A DNA stretch of 64,000 bases, taken from Angelakisella sp. GTDB taxonomy: Bacteria > Bacillota > Clostridia > Oscillospirales > Ruminococcaceae. Under the pieces are notes generated by a model. The model saw only the letters and a program-made list of their open reading frames with translations. It searched no databases and was not told the DNA's origin. Made by a program: the position numbers and the translations under genes. Numbering within the stretch: the stretch's first letter is position 1; every line of letters begins with the position of its first letter. Below, one piece after another: positions 1-8,484 of this stretch. The DNA is taken from assembly GCA_020024555.1 (NCBI GenBank), contig JAHHTQ010000007.1, positions 1 through 64,000 on the forward strand, in the 5' to 3' direction.

Positions 1-44
1 TAAGTTTTGTTCATCTACTATTGTTTAATAGGTAATTTAATCTT

Positions 45-97
45 TTTCAGTATCATTCGCTTTCGCTCAGATGATACTGAAAGGAGAGTTTTTTTAT
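45..97 (+). terminator. Stem-loop, possible terminator of a gene left of the window
   Basis: A 12-bp perfect stem (45-56 with 71-82) encloses a 14-nt loop. It is followed six bases later by a seven-T run. It could end a plus-strand transcript entering from the left. No gene is visible between position 1 and the tRNA cluster, and the gap before the T run makes the call tentative. Confidence 0.45.
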
Positions 98-181
98 TTA
101 TGTTGGATTGTTATGTAAAAATTAAAATATATTTTGATAGGTAGTTGATATAATTTTACTCTTTTTATGACGTGGAAACAT

Positions 182-215
182 AAAAAAAGACGTGAACATA
201 AACTATGCTCACGTC
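182..215 (-). terminator. Terminator of the tRNA operon
   Basis: Arms 189-200 and 204-215 form a 12-bp stem with one G-U pair and a 3-nt loop. On the minus strand the stem is followed directly by seven T residues (A run 182-188 on plus). It lies just downstream of tRNA-Gln, the last gene of the minus-strand tRNA operon. Confidence 0.85.
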
Positions 216-236
216 TCACGTGTGGCGGTTTGCCAC

Positions 237-312
237 TGGTTGGACTGGCTGGATTCGAACCAGCGGAATGCAGCAGTCAAAGTGCTGTGTCTTACCACTT
301 GACGACAGTCCA
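237..312 (-). tRNA. tRNA-Gln (anticodon TTG)
   Basis: The 7-bp acceptor stem pairs 306-312 with 241-247. The T-arm GGTTCGAATCC and the anticodon loop with TTG are visible. Discriminator A and an encoded CCA end lie at 237-240. It is the last gene of a four-tRNA minus-strand operon (Gly, Arg, His, Gln). Confidence 0.97.
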
Positions 313-351
313 ATATATATATAAACTACAAAGTAGATTATATTTTTTTAA

Positions 352-429
<78 letters not shown>

Positions 430-443
430 ATATATTTAAGAAG

Positions 444-520
444 TGGCACGCCAGAAGGGATTCGAACCCCTGACCTACTGCTTAGAAGGCAGTTGCTCTA
501 TCCACCTGAGCTACTGGCGC
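444..520 (-). tRNA. tRNA-Arg (anticodon TCT)
   Basis: The acceptor stem pairs 514-520 with 448-454, with G-U as the first pair. The anticodon loop contains TCT, reading AGA/AGG codons. The T-loop TTCGAAT is present and CCA is encoded (444-446). It is second in the operon. Confidence 0.97.
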
Positions 521-583
521 ATATTACTTAAATAACTATAATGTTTATTGCACATTCACTACGCCATAATAGTAGTAGTTATA

Positions 584-657
<74 letters not shown>

Positions 658-685
658 ACAGAGAGTATCACGTGCAACGTAAGTT

Positions 686-714
686 ATTATAACAAAGAGA
701 GTTTTATTTGTCAA
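686..714 (-). promoter_or_regulatory. Promoter of the tRNA operon
   Basis: On the minus strand a perfect TTGACA (709-714) and TATAAT (686-691) are separated by 17 bp. This is full sigma-A consensus, as expected for a stable RNA operon, and sits just upstream of tRNA-Gly. Confidence 0.9.
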
Positions 715-808
715 CACTTTTTTTGTACTTTTTTGAAAAAAATTCTTTTTTATGGTGTTAATATTGAAATAATAGGCATTACAAAGGGAAATTTTGTAAA
801 TATAGAAT

Positions 809-1081
809 TTAAACCTTTTTTTTGAAATTGCTTATCAGTTCCAGTTTTTTTGTACGCGTAAGTTTTTTTAGTGAATACTCTTTTTTGAGAGCATTACTCT
901 TGTCATAAAATTCCTCCCAATAAACAAGATGTACGGGAGTACGGGTTCGTGTATATTTTGCGCCTTTTCCGCTATTGTGCGTATTTATTCTTTTTTCAAG
1001 GTTGGTGGTAAATCCGCTGTAAATGGTATTGTCAGAGCAAATAACCATATAGGCATAGTATTTTTTTTCTGCATCGGGCAT
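809..1081 (-). CDS. GIY-YIG nuclease-domain protein (UPF0213/YhbQ-YazA type)
   Basis: This 90-residue protein is almost entirely one GIY-YIG domain. The Y...Y motif region is followed by YSGFTTNLEKRINTHNSGKG and KYTRTRTPVHLVYWEEF, and the C-terminal half carries KKEYSLKKLTRTKKLELI, all typical of the single-domain UPF0213 family. These proteins resemble the UvrC/Slx1 nuclease fold and are thought to act on DNA; the substrate is unknown. I chose the ATG at 1081 because AGAGG lies nine bases upstream; a longer reading from TTG at 1102 has no ribosome site. A promoter TTGTCT-17-TATAAT fits at 1121-1149. It is monocistronic. Confidence 0.88.
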   Translation of the reverse strand: MPDAEKKYYAYMVICSDNTIYSGFTTNLEKRINTHNSGKGAKYTRTRTPVHLVYWEEFYDKSNALKKEYSLKKLTRTKKLELISNFKKKV

Positions 1082-1120
1082 TTTTTTATACCTCTCAGTC
1101 AAAATTCAAATTATATTGTA

Positions 1121-1149
1121 ATTATAATACTTTGTTTTGACAAAGACAA
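1121..1149 (-). promoter_or_regulatory. Promoter of the GIY-YIG gene
   Basis: On the minus strand TTGTCT (1144-1149) and a perfect TATAAT (1121-1126) are spaced by 17 bp. Repeat copy A begins 14 bp upstream of the -35 box, so it may influence this promoter. Confidence 0.65.
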
Positions 1150-1162
1150 TATAAAAGTATAA

Positions 1163-1429
1163 CAGCGTGTCAAAAAATGTATAGCTATTCGTCATAATGA
1201 CGAAGTCTATAAAAGTTTTACTCAATTTTTTTCAAAAAATTGCGGTTTAAGGGCAGAGCCTAAGACGTTTTCCGCAGAAAACGGAACGCTTTTGCCGTGC
1301 AAGCGCATTTTTGAAGGTGAATTTTGGCATAAATGCCAAAAGAGGAAACTTTTTGCAAGAGAAAAAGTTTCTTTGAAATTACACATTTTGTGCATATTTT
1401 TCTAGTAATAGGGTTTTTTGACGGTTTGA
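1163..1429 (+). mobile_element. MITE-like multi-hairpin element, copy A (long form)
   Basis: This is a non-coding element of about 267 bp that recurs at 17658, 52923 and, in a shorter form, at 11938 and 62034. The left end is CAGCGTGTCAAAAAA; the right end carries the inverted TTTTTTGAC but is decayed. Internally it is a series of perfect or near-perfect hairpins, e.g. TTCGTCAT/ATGACGAA, CGTTTT/AAAACG, TTTTGGCAT/ATGCCAAAA and GAAACTTTTT/AAAAAGTTTC. A short direct repeat AGTATAA flanks this copy on both sides. No transposase is encoded, so movement would need help in trans. Copies differ by only scattered substitutions, which suggests fairly recent spread. Confidence 0.85.
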
Positions 1430-1522
1430 GTATAATATGAAAAAAAATAAAATATAATAAATAAAAGAATATTTTTTGTGCAATAAAATAGAAGAATAAT
1501 TACACTGATAGGTAGGTATATT

Positions 1523-2023
1523 ATGAGAAAATTATTAAGTTTACTGCTTTGTTTTAATATAATTATAATGACTGTCACATTTACATCTTGTCAAAGCAGC
1601 AAAGAAAAAGTTTTCGTTATAAATGAAGATTTAAAGCAAGTTATAGATACAGTAAAGAATGATTTTTTGATACCGTCACCGACGGATATAAACAATGAAA
1701 TGCTAAAAGATATATTTGATATAGACACGGATAAATTGATAGGATATTATGGGTTTATCAGTTTAGATGATAATTGTATTGACAAGATACTTTATTTGCA
1801 TTGTAATAAAAAATATACCGAAACGGCTGTTGATAAATTAACTGAGTATACAAAGTATTGTATAGAAATATATAAAGATACAAAGTATCAGGAACTTACC
1901 GAGAAATCAAAGATATTTAAATATGATGATTATGTATTTTTGGTGATGACAGCACGAAGCGGTATGGATACGGAAAAGGAAATAAAATCTATAACTGATG
2001 ATTTTACTGAGCGTTTGAAATAA
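1523..2023 (+). CDS. Lipoprotein, probable DUF4358 family
   Basis: This 166-residue protein starts with a lipoprotein signal: positive MRK, a hydrophobic stretch and a lipobox ending TFTSC (Cys23). The rest is soluble and should sit on the outer face of the membrane. The pattern of a helix-rich start, a Y-G-F-I-S strand, a long lysine-rich helix around residues 95-135, and a closing DYVFLVM strand matches my recollection of DUF4358 lipoproteins. It lies 105 bp upstream of an MBOAT acyltransferase and a DHHW protein, a neighbourhood where DUF4358 proteins are often found, so a role in surface polysaccharide acylation is inferred. Molecular function is unknown. Confidence 0.65.
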   Translation: MRKLLSLLLCFNIIIMTVTFTSCQSSKEKVFVINEDLKQVIDTVKNDFLIPSPTDINNEMLKDIFDIDTDKLIGYYGFISLDDNCIDKILYLHCNKKYTETAVDKLTEYTKYCIEIYKDTKYQELTEKSKIFKYDDYVFLVMTARSGMDTEKEIKSITDDFTERLK

Positions 2024-2128
2024 AAAGTGGGTGTGGATTTTTATAAAATTTGATAGTATAATGTTTGTGTTTATTTTTTATGGATTTTAAAAATAAAAGA
2101 CAATTAAAAAAATGAGGAGTATTTTCAA

Positions 2129-3508
2129 ATGGTTTTTAGCAGTGTAATGTTTTTATTTAGGTTTTTACCTGTCGCGCTCTTAATTTATTACGTAACACCA
2201 CGAAAATTTAAGAATTTTGTGTTGTTTGTAGAGAGCTTGATTTTTTATTCTTGGGGAGAAATACGCTATTTTCCGATAATGATTTTTTCGGTAGTGCTGG
2301 ACTATGTTGCGTCTAACGGTATGGAAAAGTTTTCGGACAGAAAGGCAATAAAGAGAGCGTTTTTGTTGTTATCTATATTCGGTAATATGGGAATGTTGTT
2401 ATTTTTTAAATACACAAACTTTTTTATTACAAATATAAATTCCGTTTTTTCAACAAATATAGATTTACTAAACATAACACTTCCGCTTGGCATAAGTTTT
2501 TACACATTCCAAACAATGAGTTACAGTATTGACGTATATTGGGGAAAGGTAAAGGCAGAAAAAAATATCGTTGACTTTTCGGCATTCGTTGTGTTATTCC
2601 CACAACTGATTGCAGGCCCTATTGTAAAATATACAGATATAAACACTGAATTAAAAGAACGCACAATGAACCTGCCACAAATACAGGAGGGTATAGAAAC
2701 ATTTATCTGGGGACTTGGCAGAAAGGTTCTTTTGGCAAACAGCATAGGCGCGCTTTGGACAGAAGTGGAGGCTATGAACTATGCGAATATTTCCACTGTT
2801 CTTGCGTGGCTTGGTATAATTGCCTTTGCGCTTCAAATTTACTTTGACTTTTCAGGATATTCGCTTATGGCAATAGGATTAGGTAAAATGTTGGGCTTTA
2901 ATTTTCCACAGAACTTTAACCACCCATATATCTCAAAAAGCGCCACTGAATTTTGGAGACGTTGGCATATGACACTGGGTTCGTGGTTCAGAGAATACTT
3001 ATATATTCCGCTTGGCGGTAATCGTTGCGGAAAATACCGTCAAATATTTAATATTTTTGTAGTATGGGCAGCAACAGGTTTTTGGCATGGCGCAAGTTGG
3101 AACTTTGTACTTTGGGGACTGTTTTTCTTTGTGCTTCTGATTTTGGAAAAGAATTTTTATCTTGGTTTTCTGGAAAAACACAAGATTATAAGCCGTATTT
3201 ATATTATTCCGCTACTTCTTATAAGCTGGACTTTGTTTGCAATAACAGACTTTACGAAGCTTGGAACTTTCTTCACAACAATGTTTGTCCCAAACACAAG
3301 TATGGACTGGGTATATTATTTGAGAAATTACGGTTTTGTAATGCTTATATGTATAGTTTTCTGTACACCGCTTATTGAAAACTTTATAAAGAAACTTACA
3401 GGCAAGCTTTCTGTTGTTAAATATGCAATGCTTACAGCAGTTCTTGTTCTTTCTGTTGCATATTTGGTTGATGCAACATACAATCCGTTCCTATATTTTA
3501 GATTTTAG
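2129..3508 (+). CDS. MBOAT-family membrane O-acyltransferase (AlgI/DltB-like)
   Basis: This 459-residue polytopic membrane protein is of the usual AlgI length. It contains the family core: PLGISFYTFQTMSY, FPQLIAGPIV, QIYFDFSGYSLMAIGLGKMLG, FWRRWHMTLGSWFREYLYIPLGG and the active-site histidine region ATGFWHGASWNFVLWG. Such enzymes move an acyl group, usually acetyl, across or at the membrane onto an extracellular polysaccharide or teichoic acid. The next gene, 35 bp downstream, encodes a DHHW/AlgX-like protein that would complete the transfer outside, and a lipoprotein precedes it. The acceptor polymer cannot be told from sequence. GAGGAG lies upstream of the ATG. Confidence 0.93.
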   Translation: MVFSSVMFLFRFLPVALLIYYVTPRKFKNFVLFVESLIFYSWGEIRYFPIMIFSVVLDYVASNGMEKFSDRKAIKRAFLLLSIFGNMGMLLFFKYTNFFITNINSVFSTNIDLLNITLPLGISFYTFQTMSYSIDVYWGKVKAEKNIVDFSAFVVLFPQLIAGPIVKYTDINTELKERTMNLPQIQEGIETFIWGLGRKVLLANSIGALWTEVEAMNYANISTVLAWLGIIAFALQIYFDFSGYSLMAIGLGKMLGFNFPQNFNHPYISKSATEFWRRWHMTLGSWFREYLYIPLGGNRCGKYRQIFNIFVVWAATGFWHGASWNFVLWGLFFFVLLILEKNFYLGFLEKHKIISRIYIIPLLLISWTLFAITDFTKLGTFFTTMFVPNTSMDWVYYLRNYGFVMLICIVFCTPLIENFIKKLTGKLSVVKYAMLTAVLVLSVAYLVDATYNPFLYFRF

Positions 3509-3543
3509 TAAGTCGGTTGAAAACAAAAGAAAGGGAAAATATT

Positions 3544-4749
3544 ATGGATAAAAACAACAGTTCTTCGATAAAAGATATTTTAAAATATCCAATGGTTATA
3601 ATATTTGCAGTATTTATAATGATACTGTTTTTGTGTGATATTATAAAGCCTGATAAGGTATACAGTGAAAATGAAAATAAAAAATTGGCGCAATTTCCTA
3701 CATTTTCATGGAGCAAACTGTTTAAAAACGAATATACGCTGGAATATGAAAAATATGTAAATGACCAGTTTGTATTGCGCGATAACTGGATAGCGCTGAA
3801 ATCTATGTCCGAACTTGCTTTGGGAAAAATAGAAAATAACGGTGTTGCCTATGGTAAAGATGATTATTTGTTTAACAAAAGCACAAAAACAGAAGATAAA
3901 ACCATAAAAATGAACAATGGTTTTGTTAATGACTATATTGACAAGAATTCAAAGACACATATTACTTTCGGTCTTATACCAAATTCTTATGATATATTAA
4001 AAGACAAATTGCCGATGGGTATGGAAAATATACTTATAAATCAAAAAGAGCAGATAGATAATATATACAGCGAGATAAAAGGCGATAATTTATCAAAGCT
4101 TGATTTGTACAGTGTAATGGAAAAAAACAGGGACAACGGACAGATATATTACCGTACCGACCACCACTGGACAACACAAGGCGCGTATTTTGCCTACAAA
4201 GCGTATATGGAGTCACTGGGGCTTAAATATGCTGAACTGTCGGAGCTTGAACAGTATAAACACACTGTACCCGAATTTTTGGGAACATATTACAGTAAAT
4301 CTAAAAATTTTAATGTTGTAACAGATAATATAACATATTATGATGTGCCTGTAACGAGCGTAACAATAGATGGTAAAAAGACTGTTAAAGACCAATTTGA
4401 CAATGAAGTAACCATTGATAATTTGTATATGGAGTCTATGTTTGATAAACGTGACAAATATGCCGCTTTCTTGTATGGAAATTATGGTTTGACTATCATA
4501 AAATCCGATAATAACAAAAACAAGACAGAGGGAAAGACAAGCAGAATACTTGTGTTTAAAGACAGTTATTCAAACTGTTTTGTACCGTTTTTGACATATA
4601 GCTTCGATGAAGTATATGTTGTGGATTTACGTTCGCATACGCCAACAAATGCTCAGATATTAAAGAGGGCGAAAATGGACGAAATACTGATAATGTTTAA
4701 TTTTGAAAGTTATCAAAACGAAAGCAACTTTACAAGACTTGGTCTATAA
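3544..4749 (+). CDS. DHHW-family protein (AlgX/AlgJ-like SGNH hydrolase fold)
   Basis: This is a single-pass membrane protein of 401 residues. An N-terminal transmembrane segment (about residues 15-34) is followed by an extracellular domain. The signature RTDHHWTTQGA lies near the middle and a GDSL-like nucleophile region FKDSYSNCF near the C terminus, giving the Ser/Asp/His set of SGNH acyl-esterases and transferases. AlgJ/AlgX relatives accept acyl groups delivered by an MBOAT partner and place them on polysaccharide. I chose ATG 3544, which has AAAGGG upstream, over an upstream TTG at 3517. It is the last gene of the cluster, followed by a strong terminator. Confidence 0.9.
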   Translation: MDKNNSSSIKDILKYPMVIIFAVFIMILFLCDIIKPDKVYSENENKKLAQFPTFSWSKLFKNEYTLEYEKYVNDQFVLRDNWIALKSMSELALGKIENNGVAYGKDDYLFNKSTKTEDKTIKMNNGFVNDYIDKNSKTHITFGLIPNSYDILKDKLPMGMENILINQKEQIDNIYSEIKGDNLSKLDLYSVMEKNRDNGQIYYRTDHHWTTQGAYFAYKAYMESLGLKYAELSELEQYKHTVPEFLGTYYSKSKNFNVVTDNITYYDVPVTSVTIDGKKTVKDQFDNEVTIDNLYMESMFDKRDKYAAFLYGNYGLTIIKSDNNKNKTEGKTSRILVFKDSYSNCFVPFLTYSFDEVYVVDLRSHTPTNAQILKRAKMDEILIMFNFESYQNESNFTRLGL

Positions 4750-4762
4750 AACAACATAAAAA

Positions 4763-4806
4763 ATGAGCCGATTATCCTGCAATATCAGATAAAAGGCTCG
4801 TTTTTC
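4763..4806. terminator. Bidirectional terminator between DHHW gene and transketolase
   Basis: A stem of GAGCC with GGCTC, extended by A/T pairs, is flanked by an A run on the left and a T run on the right. It can therefore end transcription of the convergent genes on both sides. Confidence 0.8.
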
Positions 4807-4824
4807 GTTTATAAATAATATTGA

Positions 4825-5763
4825 TTATTTAAAGTTTTTTACTGTATTTACTATGTTTTCGGCAGATAGTCCAAATTGTTCAAGTAGTTTATTCGCAGGA
4901 CCGCTGTGACCAAACTCATCATTTACACCGATTCTTTTAACAGGTGTGGGAAGTTTTTCTGAAAGCAGAGCCGATACTGCTTCACCAAGTCCGCCGATTA
5001 TTGAATGTTCTTCAACAGTTACAACTTTTTTACAGTCTTTTGCTGCCGCAAGAACGATTTCTTCATCAAGTGGTTTGATTGTACATATATCTATTACACG
5101 CGCATTAATACCGTCTTTTGCAAGAGTTTCGGCGGCAATCAGCGCCTCGTTTACCATTAATCCGTTGGCGATAATAGCTACATCGTTTCCGTCACGAAGC
5201 AGTTTACCTTTTCCTATTTCAAATTCAAAGTTTTCTTCTTTGTTGAATACAGGAACAGCAAGACGTCCAAGACGGATATATACAGGACCCTGATATGCGT
5301 AAGCGGCTTTTATGGCGGCTTTTGCTTCGACGTCATCGGCAGGGGACATAACAACCATACCGGGAATACTTCTCATTAACGCAAAGTCTTCGCAACATTG
5401 GTGACTTGCTCCGTCTTCGCCTACCGATATACCACCGTGAGTGGCGCAGATTTTAACATTTAGGTGAGGATATCCTATACTGTTTCTTATTTGCTCGAAA
5501 GCTCTGCCTGCCGCAAACATAGCGAATGTAGATACAAAAGGAACAAGTCCCATTGTGCTCATACCGGCTGCGACAACCATCATATTACCTTCTGCAATAC
5601 CGCAGTTAAAATGTCTGTCCGGATATTCTTTCGCAAATACACAAGTTTTTGTAGCGGCTGCAAGGTCGGCATCAAGCACAACAATATCCTTATTTTCTTT
5701 TGCAAGTTCTTTTATAGCATTACCGTAACTGTCACGGGTAGCAATTTTTATTATTTCACTCAT
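4825..5763 (-). CDS. Transketolase, C-terminal subunit
   Basis: This 312-residue protein covers the pyrimidine-binding and C-terminal domains of transketolase. Visible motifs are VVLDADLAAATKT, the FNCGIAEGNMM segment with the catalytic glutamate that activates thiamine diphosphate, ATHGGISVGEDGASHQ, and the closing IIGGLGEAV. It pairs with the upstream N-terminal subunit, whose stop overlaps its ATG by four bases (ATGA), so translation is coupled. Together they make the two-gene transketolase common in Clostridia and archaea. It interconverts sugar phosphates in the non-oxidative pentose phosphate pathway. A terminator lies 19 bp beyond the stop. Confidence 0.95.
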   Translation of the reverse strand: MSEIIKIATRDSYGNAIKELAKENKDIVVLDADLAAATKTCVFAKEYPDRHFNCGIAEGNMMVVAAGMSTMGLVPFVSTFAMFAAGRAFEQIRNSIGYPHLNVKICATHGGISVGEDGASHQCCEDFALMRSIPGMVVMSPADDVEAKAAIKAAYAYQGPVYIRLGRLAVPVFNKEENFEFEIGKGKLLRDGNDVAIIANGLMVNEALIAAETLAKDGINARVIDICTIKPLDEEIVLAAAKDCKKVVTVEEHSIIGGLGEAVSALLSEKLPTPVKRIGVNDEFGHSGPANKLLEQFGLSAENIVNTVKNFK

Positions 5764-6617
5764 TTTGCTTCCTCCAATTCTGCAAGTTTTGCGGTTAGTT
5801 CGTTTAATGCTCTTTCACATTCTTCATCATTTGGCGCTTTACCGTGCCAGCCAACTTGATTTTCCATAAATGAAACACCCTTACCTTTTACAGTGTTCAT
5901 CAAAATAGCTGTCGGTTTGTTTGTATTTTTGTTATTATGGAAAAATTCGAGTGATTTTTCAATTTCATTGAAGTCGTTTCCGTTAATTGTGATTATTTCA
6001 AAGCCGAAAGCTTTCATTTTTTCATCAACAGGCGCTGAGTTCATAACGTCGCTTGTTTTTCCGTCAATTTGCAAGCCGTTTAGATCAATGATTACACATA
6101 GATTATCAAGTTTATAGTGAGCGGCGAACATAAATGCTTCCCATACTTGACCTTCTTCTATTTCACCGTCACCCAAAATAGTATAAACATTTATATCTTT
6201 ATTCATATATTTGGCGGCTTTTGCCATACCCGCAGCGGCAGATACGCCTTGTCCAAGGCTACCTGTTGACATATCAACACCGGGTGTAAGGTTCATATTT
6301 GGGTGTCCTTGCAGATGACTGCCGATATGTCTAAGAGTCAAAAGGTCTTCCACAGGAAAAAAGCCTTTATTTGCCAATACAGAATAAAGTCCCGGCGCTG
6401 CGTGACCTTTACTCAAAACAAATCTGTCACGATTTTCTGATTTTGGATTTTTAGGATCTACTTTCATTTCTTTTTCGTACAAATATGCAAGCATATCAGT
6501 TGCCGAAAGACTTCCGCCCGGGTGTCCGGCTTTTGCGCTATGTGTACTTTTGATTATTCCGATTCTGGTTTTTACTGCAAGTATTTCCAGATTGCGAAGT
6601 TCTTGTTGTGTCATCAT
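5760..6617 (-). CDS. Transketolase, N-terminal subunit
   Basis: This 285-residue protein is the thiamine-diphosphate-binding half of split transketolase. It has SAKAGHPGGSLSATDML, RFVLSKGHAAPGLY, GSLGQGVSAAAGMA and the TPP motif GDGEIEEGQ...N (about residue 148 on). The start is one of two adjacent ATGs. The second (6614) sits a better seven bases from AGGA, so the true protein may be one residue shorter. A TTGACG-17-TACAAT promoter lies upstream at 6681-6709. The operon diverges from phosphofructokinase, so two central carbon genes share one intergenic region. Confidence 0.95.
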   Translation of the reverse strand: MMTQQELRNLEILAVKTRIGIIKSTHSAKAGHPGGSLSATDMLAYLYEKEMKVDPKNPKSENRDRFVLSKGHAAPGLYSVLANKGFFPVEDLLTLRHIGSHLQGHPNMNLTPGVDMSTGSLGQGVSAAAGMAKAAKYMNKDINVYTILGDGEIEEGQVWEAFMFAAHYKLDNLCVIIDLNGLQIDGKTSDVMNSAPVDEKMKAFGFEIITINGNDFNEIEKSLEFFHNNKNTNKPTAILMNTVKGKGVSFMENQVGWHGKAPNDEECERALNELTAKLAELEEAK

Positions 6618-6680
6618 ATAATCCTTTCTTAATTTGTATTGTTAAAAAATCTGTGCATAAACGCACCTTTTCACGCTAAA

Positions 6681-6709
6681 ATTGTATCACATCACAATAA
6701 AGACGTCAA
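6681..6709 (-). promoter_or_regulatory. Promoter of the transketolase operon
   Basis: On the minus strand TTGACG (6704-6709) and TACAAT (6681-6686) are spaced by 17 bp. A small GTGC/GCAC hairpin lies in the transcribed leader at about 6651-6664. Confidence 0.8.
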
Positions 6710-6871
6710 CACATATATATATCTTCTTAATATTATAAATTTTATTATAATACCATTTGTTTGATTATTGTTGACTTTGGTTTAAAATATTTAATATATG
6801 TAAATACTTTTATATAATTTAGAGATTGATAAATATTTATCTTTTTTGTTACGGTTATTAATAAAAAAGTA

Positions 6872-6900
6872 TTGAATTTTTATTATAAAAATTATATAAT
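6872..6900 (+). promoter_or_regulatory. Promoter of phosphofructokinase
   Basis: TTGAAT (6872-6877) and perfect TATAAT (6895-6900) are spaced by 17 bp. The predicted leader is about 50 nt, ending in GAAAGGAAA before the ATG. The other parts of 6618-6958 are AT-rich with nothing further that I recognise. Confidence 0.8.
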
Positions 6901-6958
6901 AGATTGGTATAGATATGAATTATTGAAGAGAAAACACATTTGAAAGGAAATTTGTGAA

Positions 6959-8203
6959 ATGACAGAGACAACCAGAAAAATTGATGAAGTACTGAAAACA
7001 GGTATTAAAACCATAGGTATTATGACAGGTGGCGGAGATTGCCCCGGTCTTAATGCGGTTATTCGTTCCGTAGTAATGATGTCCAAAAAATACGGTGTGA
7101 AAGTAAAAGGTATCCCTTATGGCTATCGTGGTATGTTCTTGGGTGAAAAATGTTATATAGACCTAGATGTAGAAGATGTAGATGATATAATCGAAAAAGG
7201 CGGTACAATACTACACAGCTCAAATAAAGATAATCTGTTCAAATATCCACGTCGTGACAAAAACGGTCTTATGCACAACGAGGACGGCAGCTTGATTTAT
7301 GATGACTTTTCACATCAGGCGCTTGAAAATGTGCAAAAAGCAGGTATAGATGCGCTTATTATTGTTGGTGGTGACGGTACGCTTACATCAGGACGTGACT
7401 ATTCACGTATGGGTATGCCGGTAGTTGGTGTTCCAAAGACAATAGACAACGATTTGCGTTCAACAGAAGTTACATTTGGTTTTGATACAGCTGTTACAAG
7501 ATGTTGCGACGCTATAACAAGTATACGCACAACAGGTGAGGCGCACAGTCGTGTAATGCTTGTGGAAGTAATGGGAAGAAACGCAGGACACATTGCGCTT
7601 CATACAGCTATTGCGTCATCGGCAGATATGGTTCTTATATCTGAAATACCTTACGACAGCGAGCAAATAGTAAAAGATACAAGAGCTATTCTTGAAAGAA
7701 AAGGTAGCGCTATTATAGTGGTTTCAGAGGGCGTACACGCGCCAGTACAAGGCAGCCATAAAAACAAAATAGTAGAAGGTTCTCCTGATGCTGTCCGTTT
7801 TGGTGGAATAGCAAATGTAATAAGTGATTATCTTGAAAATGAACTTAACAGTGAACGTGACGAAAACGGCTATACAATAAATGATGTAATAATAGATGTA
7901 GAGTGCCGCGCGACAAATCTTGGCTATATACAACGTGGCGGCGCCCCAACAGCAAATGACCGTATATTAAGCACACGTTTTGGCGCATTTGCCGTAAAAG
8001 TTTTGATGGAAAATCTTGTTCCTGATGCAAACGGTAATTTCGGCAAAATGGTTTCTATGCAAAACAATAGCTTGACAGCAGTTGAGCTTGAAGATGTTAT
8101 CAACAGCGCAACAATGATTGATAACCAACGTAGAGTAGATTCTGACGGTGAGTTGGTTGAGCTTGCCCGCAATATGGGTATATCTTTCGGTGACGTTAGA
8201 TAA
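6959..8203 (+). CDS. 6-phosphofructokinase (mixed-type, Gly/Lys signature)
   Basis: This 414-residue enzyme phosphorylates fructose 6-phosphate. Motifs are GIMTGGGDCPGLNAVIR (phosphate loop), VGGDGTLTSG (residues 136-145) and VPKTIDNDL with catalytic Asp163. The two residues usually used to tell donor type are Gly140 (E. coli Gly104) and Lys160 (E. coli 124). Gly/Gly means ATP and Asp/Lys means pyrophosphate in the classical scheme. This Gly/Lys mixture is known from a separate long-chain group that includes ATP users, so ATP is likely but not certain. It is about 90 residues longer than E. coli PfkA. It is monocistronic with its own promoter and terminator. Confidence 0.92.
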   Translation: MTETTRKIDEVLKTGIKTIGIMTGGGDCPGLNAVIRSVVMMSKKYGVKVKGIPYGYRGMFLGEKCYIDLDVEDVDDIIEKGGTILHSSNKDNLFKYPRRDKNGLMHNEDGSLIYDDFSHQALENVQKAGIDALIIVGGDGTLTSGRDYSRMGMPVVGVPKTIDNDLRSTEVTFGFDTAVTRCCDAITSIRTTGEAHSRVMLVEVMGRNAGHIALHTAIASSADMVLISEIPYDSEQIVKDTRAILERKGSAIIVVSEGVHAPVQGSHKNKIVEGSPDAVRFGGIANVISDYLENELNSERDENGYTINDVIIDVECRATNLGYIQRGGAPTANDRILSTRFGAFAVKVLMENLVPDANGNFGKMVSMQNNSLTAVELEDVINSATMIDNQRRVDSDGELVELARNMGISFGDVR

Positions 8204-8235
8204 TACTTATTAAAAATAAAAATAGTACTATTTTT

Positions 8236-8280
8236 AACTGTGTTTTTCTGATTAAAAGAGAGACACAGTTTTATTTTTTA
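8236..8280 (+). terminator. Terminator of phosphofructokinase gene
   Basis: Stem AACTGTGT...ACACAGTT with extra T/A pairing in the middle is followed by TTTATTTTTT. Confidence 0.8.
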
Positions 8281-8352
8281 AATAAAATTTTACATATAAA
8301 TTCCAAAATTTTCTAATATTCTACAAATATATCAAAATTTCTTAAATTAATG

Positions 8353-8381
8353 TTTACTTAAATAGATTTTTATTATACAAT
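8353..8381 (+). promoter_or_regulatory. Candidate promoter of the IdeS-like protease gene
   Basis: TTTACT (8353-8358) and TACAAT (8376-8381) are spaced by 17 bp, giving a leader of roughly 97 nt. AAGGAGAGG lies at 8473-8481, immediately before the ATG at 8485. No repeats or known regulator boxes are evident in 8281-8484. Confidence 0.55.
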
Positions 8382-8484
8382 GTATTATGCGTTACAATAA
8401 ATATAACTGTTAATTGATATTTTCTGTAAAAAAATAATTAATTGTTCATAAAACAAAATTTATAATTAATGTAAAGGAGAGGTT

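Noticed and set aside
45..97. Start-of-window hairpin as another member of the repeat family
   Set aside because: It shares no sequence with the CAGCGTGTCAAAAAA ends or the internal hairpins. It is more likely a terminator.
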